From an uncultured Flavobacteriales bacterium (GTDB taxonomy: Bacteria; Bacteroidota; Bacteroidia; Flavobacteriales_D; Sanyastnellaceae), in contig CALBSW010000159.1 of NCBI GenBank assembly GCA_937967465.1, positions 1-14,605 on the forward strand: a DNA stretch of 14,605 bases, read 5' to 3'. The translations under genes were made by a program, and so were the position numbers. The notes beneath the pieces were generated by a model. The model had not been told where the DNA came from. It saw nothing but the letters and a program-made list of their open reading frames with translations, and made no database searches. Numbering within the stretch: position 1 is the stretch's first letter; the number at the start of each line of letters is the position of its first letter. Below, piece after piece: positions 1 through 6,270 of this stretch.

Positions 1-3000
1 ACACGTTCGAGGACGACTGCGGCAACGCCAACATGTTCACCCAGTTCATCGAGCTGTATGACAACACGCCGCCGGTCATCGACATGACTTGCCCGGCAGA
101 CACGGTGCTCGCAGCCGATGCAGATTGCGCTGCGGACCTGTCCGTCGACGCGCTCGGTCTCGCCGAGGTGATCGCCACGGACAACTGTGGCGGTGCAGCC
201 CCGGACGTCGAATTGACCTGGATGGACCACGACACGACTGAAACCTGCGCTGGCAGCTTCAGCTTCACGCGGACCTTCACGGCCGTGGCCATCGACAACT
301 GTGGCAACACCGCCACGGCCACCTGCCAACAGGTGATTGGTGTGGAAGACGTCACGGCGCCTGAATTCGTCGAGGCCCTTCCGGAGGACGCCACGGTGTC
401 CTGTGACGCGCTGCCGGAGGCGGCTGTGCTGACTGCCACTGACGCGTGCGACGGCGCGCCGATGGTGGACTTCAACGAGGTGATCAACGACGACGACGAT
501 TGCGCCAGCAACTACACGCTGGTCCGCACGTGGACCGCCACCGATGCCTGCGGCAACAGCACGTCCCACGAGCAGACGCTCACCGTGGTGGACAACACCG
601 CACCGGAGTGGGCTTCCGAGCTTCCGGCCGACACCACTGTGTCCTGTGATGCCATCCCAGAAGCCGCCGTGCTCGACGTGTTTGACAGCTGTGAGGGCAG
701 CCTCGAGGCCACCTGCAATGAAGGTGCTGTCGACGGGGACTGTGCCCAAGCACAGACTTTGACCCGCACGTGGTCTGCCATGGACTGCGCCGGCAACGCC
801 ATCTCCCACGTCCAAGTGATTACGGTCGTTGACACGACAGCACCGGTCATCTCCGGGCCGCTGACCCTGGAGGTGCCCTGCACCGACTGGGGCATGGACA
901 CGGTGTATGCCGAAGTGATGGACAATTGCGACCCCGACGTGGAGCTTGTCCTTCTCAACGAGATCGAAGTGAGTGGATCCTGCGCGGGCAGCTACCTGCT
1001 GACCTATGCCGCCATGGACGCCTGTGGCAATGCGGACACCCTCGTCCAGTCCATCGACCTGGTCGATACGGAGGCGCCGGTCTTCACCTTCATCCCGCAA
1101 GACACAACCTTGTCCTGTGACAACGACTACACGGTGGGCAGCCTCGGTGCTGCTGAAGCCATGGACAACTGTGACAGCGACGTCGAAATCGGCTACAGCG
1201 ACAGCATTGTCCTGATCAACGATTGCGCAGGCACGGCAGAAGTGGTCCGCACGTGGACCGCTGAAGACGAGTGCGGCAACAACAAGACTGTGGACCAGCT
1301 CATCACGCTCATCGATGAGACGGCTCCCGAGTTCGTGGAAGCCCTTCCGGCCGACACCACGGTGACCTGCGACATGGTGCCGGTGGGCGTCATTTTGACG
1401 GCCACGGACAACTGCGATCCAGATGTGGTGGTCAACTACGCCGAGGTGATGGACGACGACGATCTGTGCCCGCACAACTACACGTTGACCCGCACCTGGT
1501 CTGGCATGGATTGCGCAGGCAACCCACTGAGCCACACCCAGGTGGTGACTGTGATTGACACTGTGGCTCCGGTCTTCACGGGTGGCCCGATGGACACCAC
1601 AGTCACCTGCGATGCTGTTCCGGCTCCGGCCGAGCTGCTCATGCTCCAAGCCGAAGACCAATGCGACGACGCGTTGAGCTACGCCTACGAGGGTGAAGTG
1701 CTCACCGAAGGCGACTGCGCCAACGGCTATAGCTTGACCCGCACCTGGTCTGCGACGGACTGCGCCGGAAACCAGAGCGAATGGATGCAAACCCTGACCG
1801 TCATCGACACGGTGGCTCCGGTGATCACGCTGACGTTTGACGATGGCAGCATGGCCCACGATACGACCGTCTCCTGCCTGGATGAGGCGCCCCTGGTCGA
1901 TGCCATCGCCGCCGATGCATGCGACGGTGCTCCGACCGTGGAGATGGCCATCGACACGCTTGGCCTCGACGACTGCGGCAATGCCACCATTGCCTACCTC
2001 GTGAGCTCCAGCGACGATTGCGGCAACCAGAGCGAGGCGAGCATCACCATCACGGTGAGCGACGAGACCGCGCCGGAATGGCTCAACACCTGCGGATTGG
2101 GTGACGGTGAGGTGGTCGACGTCTGCGCGGAGGACTTCACTGGCGGCACCTTGTTGCCGTCCACGGAGGCCTGCGAAGTCACTGCGACGGACAACTGCGG
2201 AGGCGACGTCAGCATCGAACTCGAGACCGAGTCCATCGGAGAGTTCGCGCCGAACGACAGCGTCCTGCAGTACTGCACGAGCGTCACGCCGGAAGCCTAT
2301 TCCGACGACGAGACCTGCAACGGCTATGAGACCCATGCCGTCCGCATCTTCAACTTCGCTGGAGGAGAATTCTACTCCACGCAAGGTGCAGGTGTGGTCA
2401 GCCAGCTCGCCAATGGCGATTGGGTGATCGAAGAGACCGTGGTGGACAACAGCAACCCGAACGCGGGTTGGACGGTGTCCTTCACCCTTACCGACGGCAT
2501 GGACTTCGACACGTGGTCCAACCAGGATTTCCCAACCAGCTACAAGCAGGACTGCGAGAACCTGACCGACTACCACGAGGACTGGACGTACTGGTTCCTT
2601 TCTGAGGGCACCTTGACCGGATGGGGAGAATACGAGGGCAGCTTCCTCACGTGCACCCACCAGCCGGCCAACCAGTTCTACCGTTTCCAAATTGGTCTCG
2701 GCGCCAACAACATGAACGAGAACTACAGCTACAGCGGCTGGTTCTTCTACTCCGGCACCCACCTCAACACGCCGGTCATGGGCTCGGGCGACTTCTTTGG
2801 CGACCTCGATTGCGCGCTGCCATACCAGATCGCATACGACTACACGGCCACGGATTGCAGCGGCAACGCCGCCGAATTCGGCTACACGATCAATGTCACG
2901 GGTGAGGTGTGTGACGGAGAAGGTGGCGCTGGCCTCGCCGGAACGGACACGGGCTCCACGCCACAAAACCTCGGCGTCCAAGCCGCCGCAAGTGGCGAGG

Positions 3001-3272
3001 CACGTGGTCCGCTCCAGGTGTCCCACATCGCGCCGAACCCGACACAGGACTACGCTCAGATTGGATTCAACAGCCTCAAAGCGATGCGCCTCGAGGTCCA
3101 GCTCTTCGACGCCTCCGGCATGTTCGTCAAGAACCTGTTCAACGGTCACGTCGAAAAGGACCAGATGTACACCTTGGACATCCAAGCCTCCGCGCTCCAA
3201 AGCGGTGTCTACCAGGTGCGCATGATGTCCAGCGAGATCACGATCGTCAAACAATTCCTGGTGACCGAGTAA
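1..3272 (+). CDS. Large secreted Ig-like repeat protein with T9SS sorting domain (5' end outside window)
   Basis: The reading frame is open from the first complete codon (base 3), and the residues before the first in-window ATG (TFEDDCGNAN) already match the repeat pattern, so the gene starts upstream and the ATG at 33 is not a real start. About 1089 residues are visible. From base 60 to about 2060 there are eight tandem Ig/HYR-like units of roughly 80 residues. Each begins with a D-x-T-A-P motif and carries a 'T-V-S-C-D' strand, a 'D-N-C-D' turn and a 'T-D-A-C-G-N' strand. A ninth divergent start (2061) leads into a non-repetitive region (about 2100-2900) rich in Trp, Tyr and Phe. The last 83 residues are a type A T9SS sorting domain (HIAPNP start, 'SGVYQVRM' near the end). 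The protein is therefore probably exported by the Por/T9SS system and anchored or released at the cell surface as an adhesin or structural protein. The ligand cannot be told from sequence. The stop is TAA, followed by a strong terminator. Confidence 0.9.
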   Translation, partial: TFEDDCGNANMFTQFIELYDNTPPVIDMTCPADTVLAADADCAADLSVDALGLAEVIATDNCGGAAPDVELTWMDHDTTETCAGSFSFTRTFTAVAIDNCGNTATATCQQVIGVEDVTAPEFVEALPEDATVSCDALPEAAVLTATDACDGAPMVDFNEVINDDDDCASNYTLVRTWTATDACGNSTSHEQTLTVVDNTAPEWASELPADTTVSCDAIPEAAVLDVFDSCEGSLEATCNEGAVDGDCAQAQTLTRTWSAMDCAGNAISHVQVITVVDTTAPVISGPLTLEVPCTDWGMDTVYAEVMDNCDPDVELVLLNEIEVSGSCAGSYLLTYAAMDACGNADTLVQSIDLVDTEAPVFTFIPQDTTLSCDNDYTVGSLGAAEAMDNCDSDVEIGYSDSIVLINDCAGTAEVVRTWTAEDECGNNKTVDQLITLIDETAPEFVEALPADTTVTCDMVPVGVILTATDNCDPDVVVNYAEVMDDDDLCPHNYTLTRTWSGMDCAGNPLSHTQVVTVIDTVAPVFTGGPMDTTVTCDAVPAPAELLMLQAEDQCDDALSYAYEGEVLTEGDCANGYSLTRTWSATDCAGNQSEWMQTLTVIDTVAPVITLTFDDGSMAHDTTVSCLDEAPLVDAIAADACDGAPTVEMAIDTLGLDDCGNATIAYLVSSSDDCGNQSEASITITVSDETAPEWLNTCGLGDGEVVDVCAEDFTGGTLLPSTEACEVTATDNCGGDVSIELETESIGEFAPNDSVLQYCTSVTPEAYSDDETCNGYETHAVRIFNFAGGEFYSTQGAGVVSQLANGDWVIEETVVDNSNPNAGWTVSFTLTDGMDFDTWSNQDFPTSYKQDCENLTDYHEDWTYWFLSEGTLTGWGEYEGSFLTCTHQPANQFYRFQIGLGANNMNENYSYSGWFFYSGTHLNTPVMGSGDFFGDLDCALPYQIAYDYTATDCSGNAAEFGYTINVTGEVCDGEGGAGLAGTDTGSTPQNLGVQAAASGEARGPLQVSHIAPNPTQDYAQIGFNSLKAMRLEVQLFDASGMFVKNLFNGHVEKDQMYTLDIQASALQSGVYQVRMMSSEITIVKQFLVTE
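60..2060 (+). repeat. Tandem array of eight Ig/HYR-like cysteine-rich units
   Basis: Unit boundaries, taken at the Asp of the D-x-T/V-A-P motif, fall at 60, 348, 591, 831, 1065, 1314, 1557 and 1806, with a ninth divergent start at 2061. Spacings after the first unit are 243, 240, 234, 249, 243, 249 and 255 bases, about 78-85 residues. Most units keep four cysteines, in the 'SCD', 'NCD/ACD', 'DC(A/P)' and 'CGN/CAGN' contexts, which suggests two disulfides per domain in the oxidising extracellular space. Several units have an acidic run before the third cysteine (for example NDDDDC), a possible calcium site; that last point is inference. Confidence 0.88.
3021..3269 (+). other. T9SS type A C-terminal sorting domain (coding segment)
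   Basis: This segment encodes the last 83 residues of the first protein. It opens with S-H-I-A-P-N-P-T, the usual 'PNP' start of type A sorting domains. It continues with the 'VQLFDASGMFVKNL' strand and ends with 'SGVYQVRMMSSEITIVKQF', in the usual order of the family. Known sorting domains direct passage through the type IX translocon and are then cleaved by the PorU sortase. The sequence matches that family closely, so export by T9SS is a firm prediction. Confidence 0.92.
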
Positions 3273-3295
3273 TCTGCTGAGCACTTGATGCTCAC

Positions 3296-3330
3296 GGGCC
3301 CCCGCCCCATCATGGGTGGGGGCCCTTTCA
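3296..3330 (+). terminator. Strong intrinsic terminator after the Ig-repeat gene
   Basis: A 12-bp G+C-rich stem is formed by 3296-3307 and 3314-3325, with one G-U wobble (3304/3317) and a six-base loop CATCAT, followed by TTTCATT. It lies 24 bases after the TAA stop of the upstream gene. It also overlaps the first 40 bases of the longest open frame of the next gene, which argues that the downstream gene starts after it, at 3375. Confidence 0.88.
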
Positions 3331-3337
3331 TTCCACG

Positions 3338-3369
3338 TTCCGAACAATCCCGATCCACCCGTAATTTTC
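3338..3369 (+). promoter_or_regulatory. Candidate Bacteroidota promoter for the beta-roll protein gene
   Basis: TAATTTTC at 3362-3369 differs from the TAnnTTTG -7 consensus only in the last base. A TTC (consensus TTG) lies 21 bases upstream at 3338-3340, within the known spacing range. The expected transcription start would be at about 3373, only two bases before the ATG at 3375, implying a leaderless or near-leaderless message. The match is by eye. Confidence 0.38.
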
Positions 3370-3374
3370 TAGGC

Positions 3375-4508
3375 ATGTCACGTGTCCTTTCCCTATTCGT
3401 TCAAAGCGGTATGCTCCTCGCCTTCCTTCTGGGGGCCCAGATCGCGAGTGCGCAATGGCCTTACAACCCCAACGCCGATGGCGACAGCCTGATTGGTGCG
3501 GGGGACATCCTCGAGATTCTCGGGCTGTTCGGCAGCACGTGGGAAGACAACGGGGTCCTGGGCATCGCCAGTGGCGGAACCGGAGCTGCCTCTGCTGACT
3601 CTGCGCGGGCAGCTCTCGGGCTGAGTTTCATTTCCGACTCCACCACCACCCAAGGCATCAACACCTACGTCTGGACTTGGGTGGAAGACGATTTCCGTGT
3701 GACCGGTCAAATGGCCCAAGGCCGCAATGTGACCGCCCCCGGATCGTACGCCTCCGCGCTCGGCGACGGCAGCGATGCCATTGGCAACTACAGCCACGCG
3801 GCCAACCGGAACACCACGGCGAGTGGCACATGCTCGAGTGCCCTTGGAGAAGGAACGGAGGCCACGGGAACGGCGGCCCATGCGCAGGGCATGTTCACCG
3901 ACGCCACGGCCACCACAGCCCACGCCGAAGGCTACAACACCAAGGCCCAAGCCAACTACGCCCACAGCGAAGGCTATGGCACGGTGGCCAACAACACGGC
4001 TGCCCACGCGGAAGGCTACAACACCACGGCATCCGGCTTCTTCAGCCATGCCTCCAACCGAAACACGGTGGCCAGCGCCACGTGCGCCCATGCCGTGGGC
4101 GAGGGCACCCAAGCCACCGCGGACGCTGCAGCCAGTGAGGGATACTACACGGTTGCTTCCGGCTTTGCGGGGCACGCCGAAGGCTATGAGACCACGGCCA
4201 GCGCCTATGCCTCGAGTGCGGGCGGCTACTACACGGTGGCCGATCAAGCCTATCAGACCGCGGTCGGCAAGTACAATGCCGCCAACCAATCAGGCGTCCT
4301 GTTTGCCGTGGGCAATGGCGATGCGGTCGACAACCGCTCCGACGCCCTGCAGGTCAAGGAAGACGGCTCCATCGTGGTTGGAGGTGACGTGCAGTTCGGC
4401 GGTGTGAGCCTGCAGGACACCCTCGCTTCGCTCAACAGCAGGATCGCCGCGCTGGAGGCCGCAGTGGAAGCCCTCGTGACGGGCCTCAACGGTCCAACCA
4501 ACGACTGA
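3375..4508 (+). CDS. Secreted beta-roll (YadA-head-like) repeat protein with dockerin-like N-terminus
   Basis: The protein has 377 residues. The start at 3375 is chosen because it gives a clean signal peptide (hydrophobic core about residues 13-21, predicted cleavage ASA-Q at 26/27). The longer frame starting with TTG at 3285 runs through the terminator hairpin. After the signal comes a dockerin/EF-hand-like motif at residues 31-53 (NPNADGDSLIGAGDILEI followed by LGLFG). Next is a phage-tail-fibre-like 'SGGTG...ARAALGL' segment (66-83), then thirteen exact 14-residue repeats (116-297) resembling the left-handed beta-roll of YadA/Hep-Hag heads. A segment ending 'LFAVGNGD' and 'SDALQV' follows, like those preceding autoproteolytic fibre chaperone domains, and then a short C-terminal coiled coil (about 346-371). 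No T9SS domain and no S74 chaperone domain are present. I infer a trimeric extracellular fibre or stalk protein; the partner is unknown. Annotation tools may call it a tail fibre protein, but there is no phage context. Confidence 0.85.
   Translation: MSRVLSLFVQSGMLLAFLLGAQIASAQWPYNPNADGDSLIGAGDILEILGLFGSTWEDNGVLGIASGGTGAASADSARAALGLSFISDSTTTQGINTYVWTWVEDDFRVTGQMAQGRNVTAPGSYASALGDGSDAIGNYSHAANRNTTASGTCSSALGEGTEATGTAAHAQGMFTDATATTAHAEGYNTKAQANYAHSEGYGTVANNTAAHAEGYNTTASGFFSHASNRNTVASATCAHAVGEGTQATADAAASEGYYTVASGFAGHAEGYETTASAYASSAGGYYTVADQAYQTAVGKYNAANQSGVLFAVGNGDAVDNRSDALQVKEDGSIVVGGDVQFGGVSLQDTLASLNSRIAALEAAVEALVTGLNGPTND
3720..4265 (+). repeat. Thirteen tandem 14-residue (42-base) beta-roll repeats
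   Basis: From Gly116 to residue 297 the protein divides without gaps into thirteen units of exactly 14 residues. Examples are GYNTTASGFFSHAS and GYGTVANNTAAHAE; the pattern is roughly G-(Y/E/D)-x-T-x-A-x-x-x-x-A-x-A-(E/S). A fourteenth, degenerate unit (GKYNAANQSG...) follows at 4266. Units 3-4 (NRNTTASG... and GEGTEATG...) recur as units 9-10 (NRNTVASA... and GEGTQATA...), revealing a six-unit, 84-residue higher-order period. This matches the YadA-head beta-roll family in repeat length and in its small-residue and Ala/Ser pattern. Confidence 0.9.
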
Positions 4509-4521
4509 CACCATGCTTTGA

Positions 4522-4553
4522 ACCCGACAGTGTGGTCGGGTGATTCGCTTTGC
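4522..4553 (+). terminator. Probable terminator after the beta-roll gene
   Basis: A seven-base-pair stem (ACCCGAC at 4522-4528 with GTCGGGT at 4535-4541) has a six-base loop and lies 13 bases after the TGA stop. It is followed by only a broken T-rich stretch (GATTCGCTTTGCTT), so termination may be partial. Confidence 0.55.
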
Positions 4554-4554
4554 T

Positions 4555-4562
4555 TAATTTCG
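4555..4562 (+). promoter_or_regulatory. Candidate -7 box for tRNA-Gln
   Basis: TAATTTCG matches TAnnTTTG except at position 7. It would place transcription start at about 4566, some 16 bases before the mature tRNA 5' end. No good TTG -33 element lies at the expected spacing; only GTG at 4532-4534 is near. Confidence 0.35.
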
Positions 4563-4581
4563 CCGTCGATTCTTCGCGGAA

Positions 4582-4655
4582 TTCCCCATGGTGTAATGGC
4601 AACACTACTGATTTTGGTTCAGTCATTCTAGGTTCGAGTCCTAGTGGGGAAACCA
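4582..4655 (+). tRNA. tRNA-Gln (anticodon TTG)
   Basis: A full cloverleaf can be drawn by hand. The seven-base-pair acceptor stem is TTCCCCA (4582-4588) with TGGGGAA (4645-4651). The D stem is GTGT/ACAC (4591-4594/4602-4605). The anticodon stem is ACTGA/TCAGT (4607-4611/4619-4623), with loop TTTTGGT and anticodon TTG at 4614-4616, reading CAA/CAG. The T arm is CTAGG-TTCGAGT-CCTAG (4628-4644), with discriminator A at 4652. The CCA end (4653-4655) is encoded in the DNA. The U1-A72 first pair fits glutaminyl-tRNA identity. It stands alone, with its own terminator downstream. Confidence 0.97.
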
Positions 4656-4689
4656 CGAAGTGCAAGGCGAAAGTCAATGCAACCGCACG

Positions 4690-4726
4690 AAGACCGGCAC
4701 CCGAGGTGACCGGTCTTTTTCTTTTC
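4690..4726 (+). terminator. Intrinsic terminator after tRNA-Gln
   Basis: A 12-bp stem with a single bulged A (4709) is formed by 4690-4701 and 4705-4717 around a CGA triloop, followed by a T-rich tract (TTTCTTTTC). It ends the tRNA transcript 35 bases after the CCA. It lies 20 bases before the next gene, which must therefore have its own promoter or depend on readthrough. Confidence 0.9.
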
Positions 4727-4745
4727 ATGCCGACCTTGTCCGGCG

Positions 4746-6191
4746 ATGGACGACATCCTGAATCTCATTGGCGGGGAGCACGTGCCCGCGCAGTCCGGCC
4801 AATGGTTGGACAACGTGGAACCCGCCACGGGCGAAGTGTACGGCCGCATCCCACGCTCTGGCCAAGACGACGTGGAGGCCGCGGTCGCTGCCGCCCGGAA
4901 CGCCTTTCCCGAATGGCGCAGCTGGGCCCCTGCTGACCGGCGCGCCGTCCTGTCCCGGCTGGCGGACAAGGTGGCTGAACATGCCGAAGCCCTCGCCGCC
5001 GCCGAATCCAAGGACAACGGAAAACCCGTATCCCTGGCGGCCGCAGTGGACATCCCCAGGGCCGAGCAGAACCTGCGCTTTTACGCTTCCGCAGCCGAGC
5101 AATTTGCCAGCGAAAGCCACACCATGGGGGATGGCACCGTGAACTACACCCTCCGCAAGCCGCTCGGCGTCGTGGGGTGCATCAGCCCGTGGAACCTCCC
5201 CCTGTACCTCTTCACCTGGAAGATTGCTCCCGCCCTCGCCAGCGGGAATTGCGTGGTGGCCAAACCCAGCGAAGTGACGCCCATGACGGCATTCATGCTG
5301 GGGCAATGGGCCAAGGAAGCTGGATTGCCGGATGGCGTGCTCAACATCCTGCACGGCCTCGGACCTGAGGTGGGGCAAGCCATGGTGGACCACCACCACA
5401 TTCGCGCGATCTCCTTCACCGGCGGATCCGCCACCGGGGCGGCCATTTCCGCTGCAGCGGCCCCCAAGTTCAAAAAGCTTTCCCTCGAACTCGGCGGAAA
5501 GAACGCGACGGTGGTCTTCGACGACGCCGACTTCGACGAGGCCCTCAACACGGCGGTCCGCGCGGCTTTTGCCAACCAAGGCCAGATCTGCCTGTGCGGG
5601 TCCCGCATCCTCGTGCAGGACACGATCTACGAGAAGTTCCGCGATGCCATGGTGGCCAAAGTGTCCCGGATGCGCATCGGCGATCCGGCCGATCCCGCGA
5701 CCAAAATGGGCGCCGTGGTCTCTCGGGCCCACCGGGACAAGGTGCTCGCCGCCATTGCCACAGCGCGTGGCGAGGGCGGCACCATTCTGTGTGGCGGTGG
5801 CCGCCACCAGCCCGGTGCGCCCCGCATCAAAAACGGCTTCTTCGTCCCACCCACCCTCATCGAGGGACTCGACCACACCTGCGCCACCAACCGCGAAGAG
5901 ATCTTCGGCCCCGTGGCCACCATCCAGCCTTTCCACGATGAGCGCGAGGCATTGGGCCTGGTCAACAGCACCAAATACGGGCTGTCCGCATCGGTGTGGA
6001 CCTCGGACCTCAAGCGGGCCCACCGGGTCGCGGCCGGCATCGACACCGGCATGGTCTGGCTGAATTGCTGGCTTGTCCGGGACCTGCGCACTCCATTTGG
6101 TGGCACCCGCCAATCCGGCGTCGGCCGGGAAGGGGGCTACAACTCGATGCACTTTTTCACCGAGCCGCAGAACGTCACGGTCAAGCTCTGA
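4746..6191 (+). CDS. NAD-dependent aldehyde dehydrogenase, ALDH8A1 / 2-aminomuconate semialdehyde dehydrogenase type
   Basis: The 481-residue length is normal for the ALDH superfamily. All core motifs are present: the cofactor-site SPWN (147-150), the Rossmann FTGGS (224-228), the general base Glu248 in LELGGK, and the catalytic Cys282 in GQICLCGSR. The Glu-Cys spacing of 34 is the family standard. The C-terminal 'NCWLVRDLRTPFGG' followed by 'RQSGVGREGG' is the signature of the ALDH8A1, hydroxymuconate and aminomuconate semialdehyde dehydrogenase branch. These enzymes oxidise a muconic semialdehyde to the acid with NAD+, for example in tryptophan breakdown through the kynurenine route. That specific substrate is inference from the branch; no other kynurenine or catechol gene is in view. 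The enzyme should be cytosolic. The start at 4746 gives a standard N-terminus; an ATG at 4727 is out of frame. It follows a tRNA terminator closely, and I see no obvious promoter. Confidence 0.9.
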   Translation: MDDILNLIGGEHVPAQSGQWLDNVEPATGEVYGRIPRSGQDDVEAAVAAARNAFPEWRSWAPADRRAVLSRLADKVAEHAEALAAAESKDNGKPVSLAAAVDIPRAEQNLRFYASAAEQFASESHTMGDGTVNYTLRKPLGVVGCISPWNLPLYLFTWKIAPALASGNCVVAKPSEVTPMTAFMLGQWAKEAGLPDGVLNILHGLGPEVGQAMVDHHHIRAISFTGGSATGAAISAAAAPKFKKLSLELGGKNATVVFDDADFDEALNTAVRAAFANQGQICLCGSRILVQDTIYEKFRDAMVAKVSRMRIGDPADPATKMGAVVSRAHRDKVLAAIATARGEGGTILCGGGRHQPGAPRIKNGFFVPPTLIEGLDHTCATNREEIFGPVATIQPFHDEREALGLVNSTKYGLSASVWTSDLKRAHRVAAGIDTGMVWLNCWLVRDLRTPFGGTRQSGVGREGGYNSMHFFTEPQNVTVKL

Positions 6192-6208
6192 CCGCAATCC
6201 ACACCCAC

Positions 6209-6232
6209 GGGTGGCGCAACCTTTCGCCACCC
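6209..6232 (+). other. Intergenic hairpin between the aldehyde dehydrogenase and OmpA-like genes
   Basis: A perfect eight-base-pair inverted repeat (GGGTGGCG at 6209-6216, CGCCACCC at 6225-6232) has an eight-base loop and lies 17 bases after the TGA stop. It lacks a following T-tract, so it may be a weak or factor-assisted terminator, or an mRNA-stabilising hairpin. Confidence 0.5.
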
Positions 6233-6270
6233 CTTGCCGGAAGCATCAGGGGACGGGCGACTTTTCCGTC

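Noticed and set aside
3285..3374. Upstream TTG start that would lengthen the beta-roll protein by 30 residues
   Set aside because: The extra codons run through a strong terminator hairpin and would bury the signal peptide; the ATG at 3375 directly precedes a clean signal sequence.
3575..3630. Phage tail-fibre-like GGTG...ARAALGL motif, considered as a prophage trace
   Set aside because: No phage structural, replication, integrase or lysis genes are nearby, and such motifs occur in secreted fibre proteins of Bacteroidota with a signal peptide, as here.
4582..4655. tRNA-Gln gene as a possible integration (att) site
   Set aside because: I see no integrase gene and no repeated copy of the tRNA 3' end in the window; both flanks look like ordinary chromosome.
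4725..6230. Open frame of about 500 codons on the - strand opposite the aldehyde dehydrogenase
   Set aside because: It mirrors the codon positions of a clear ALDH gene in G+C-rich DNA, has low-complexity Gly/His/Ala composition and no family signature.
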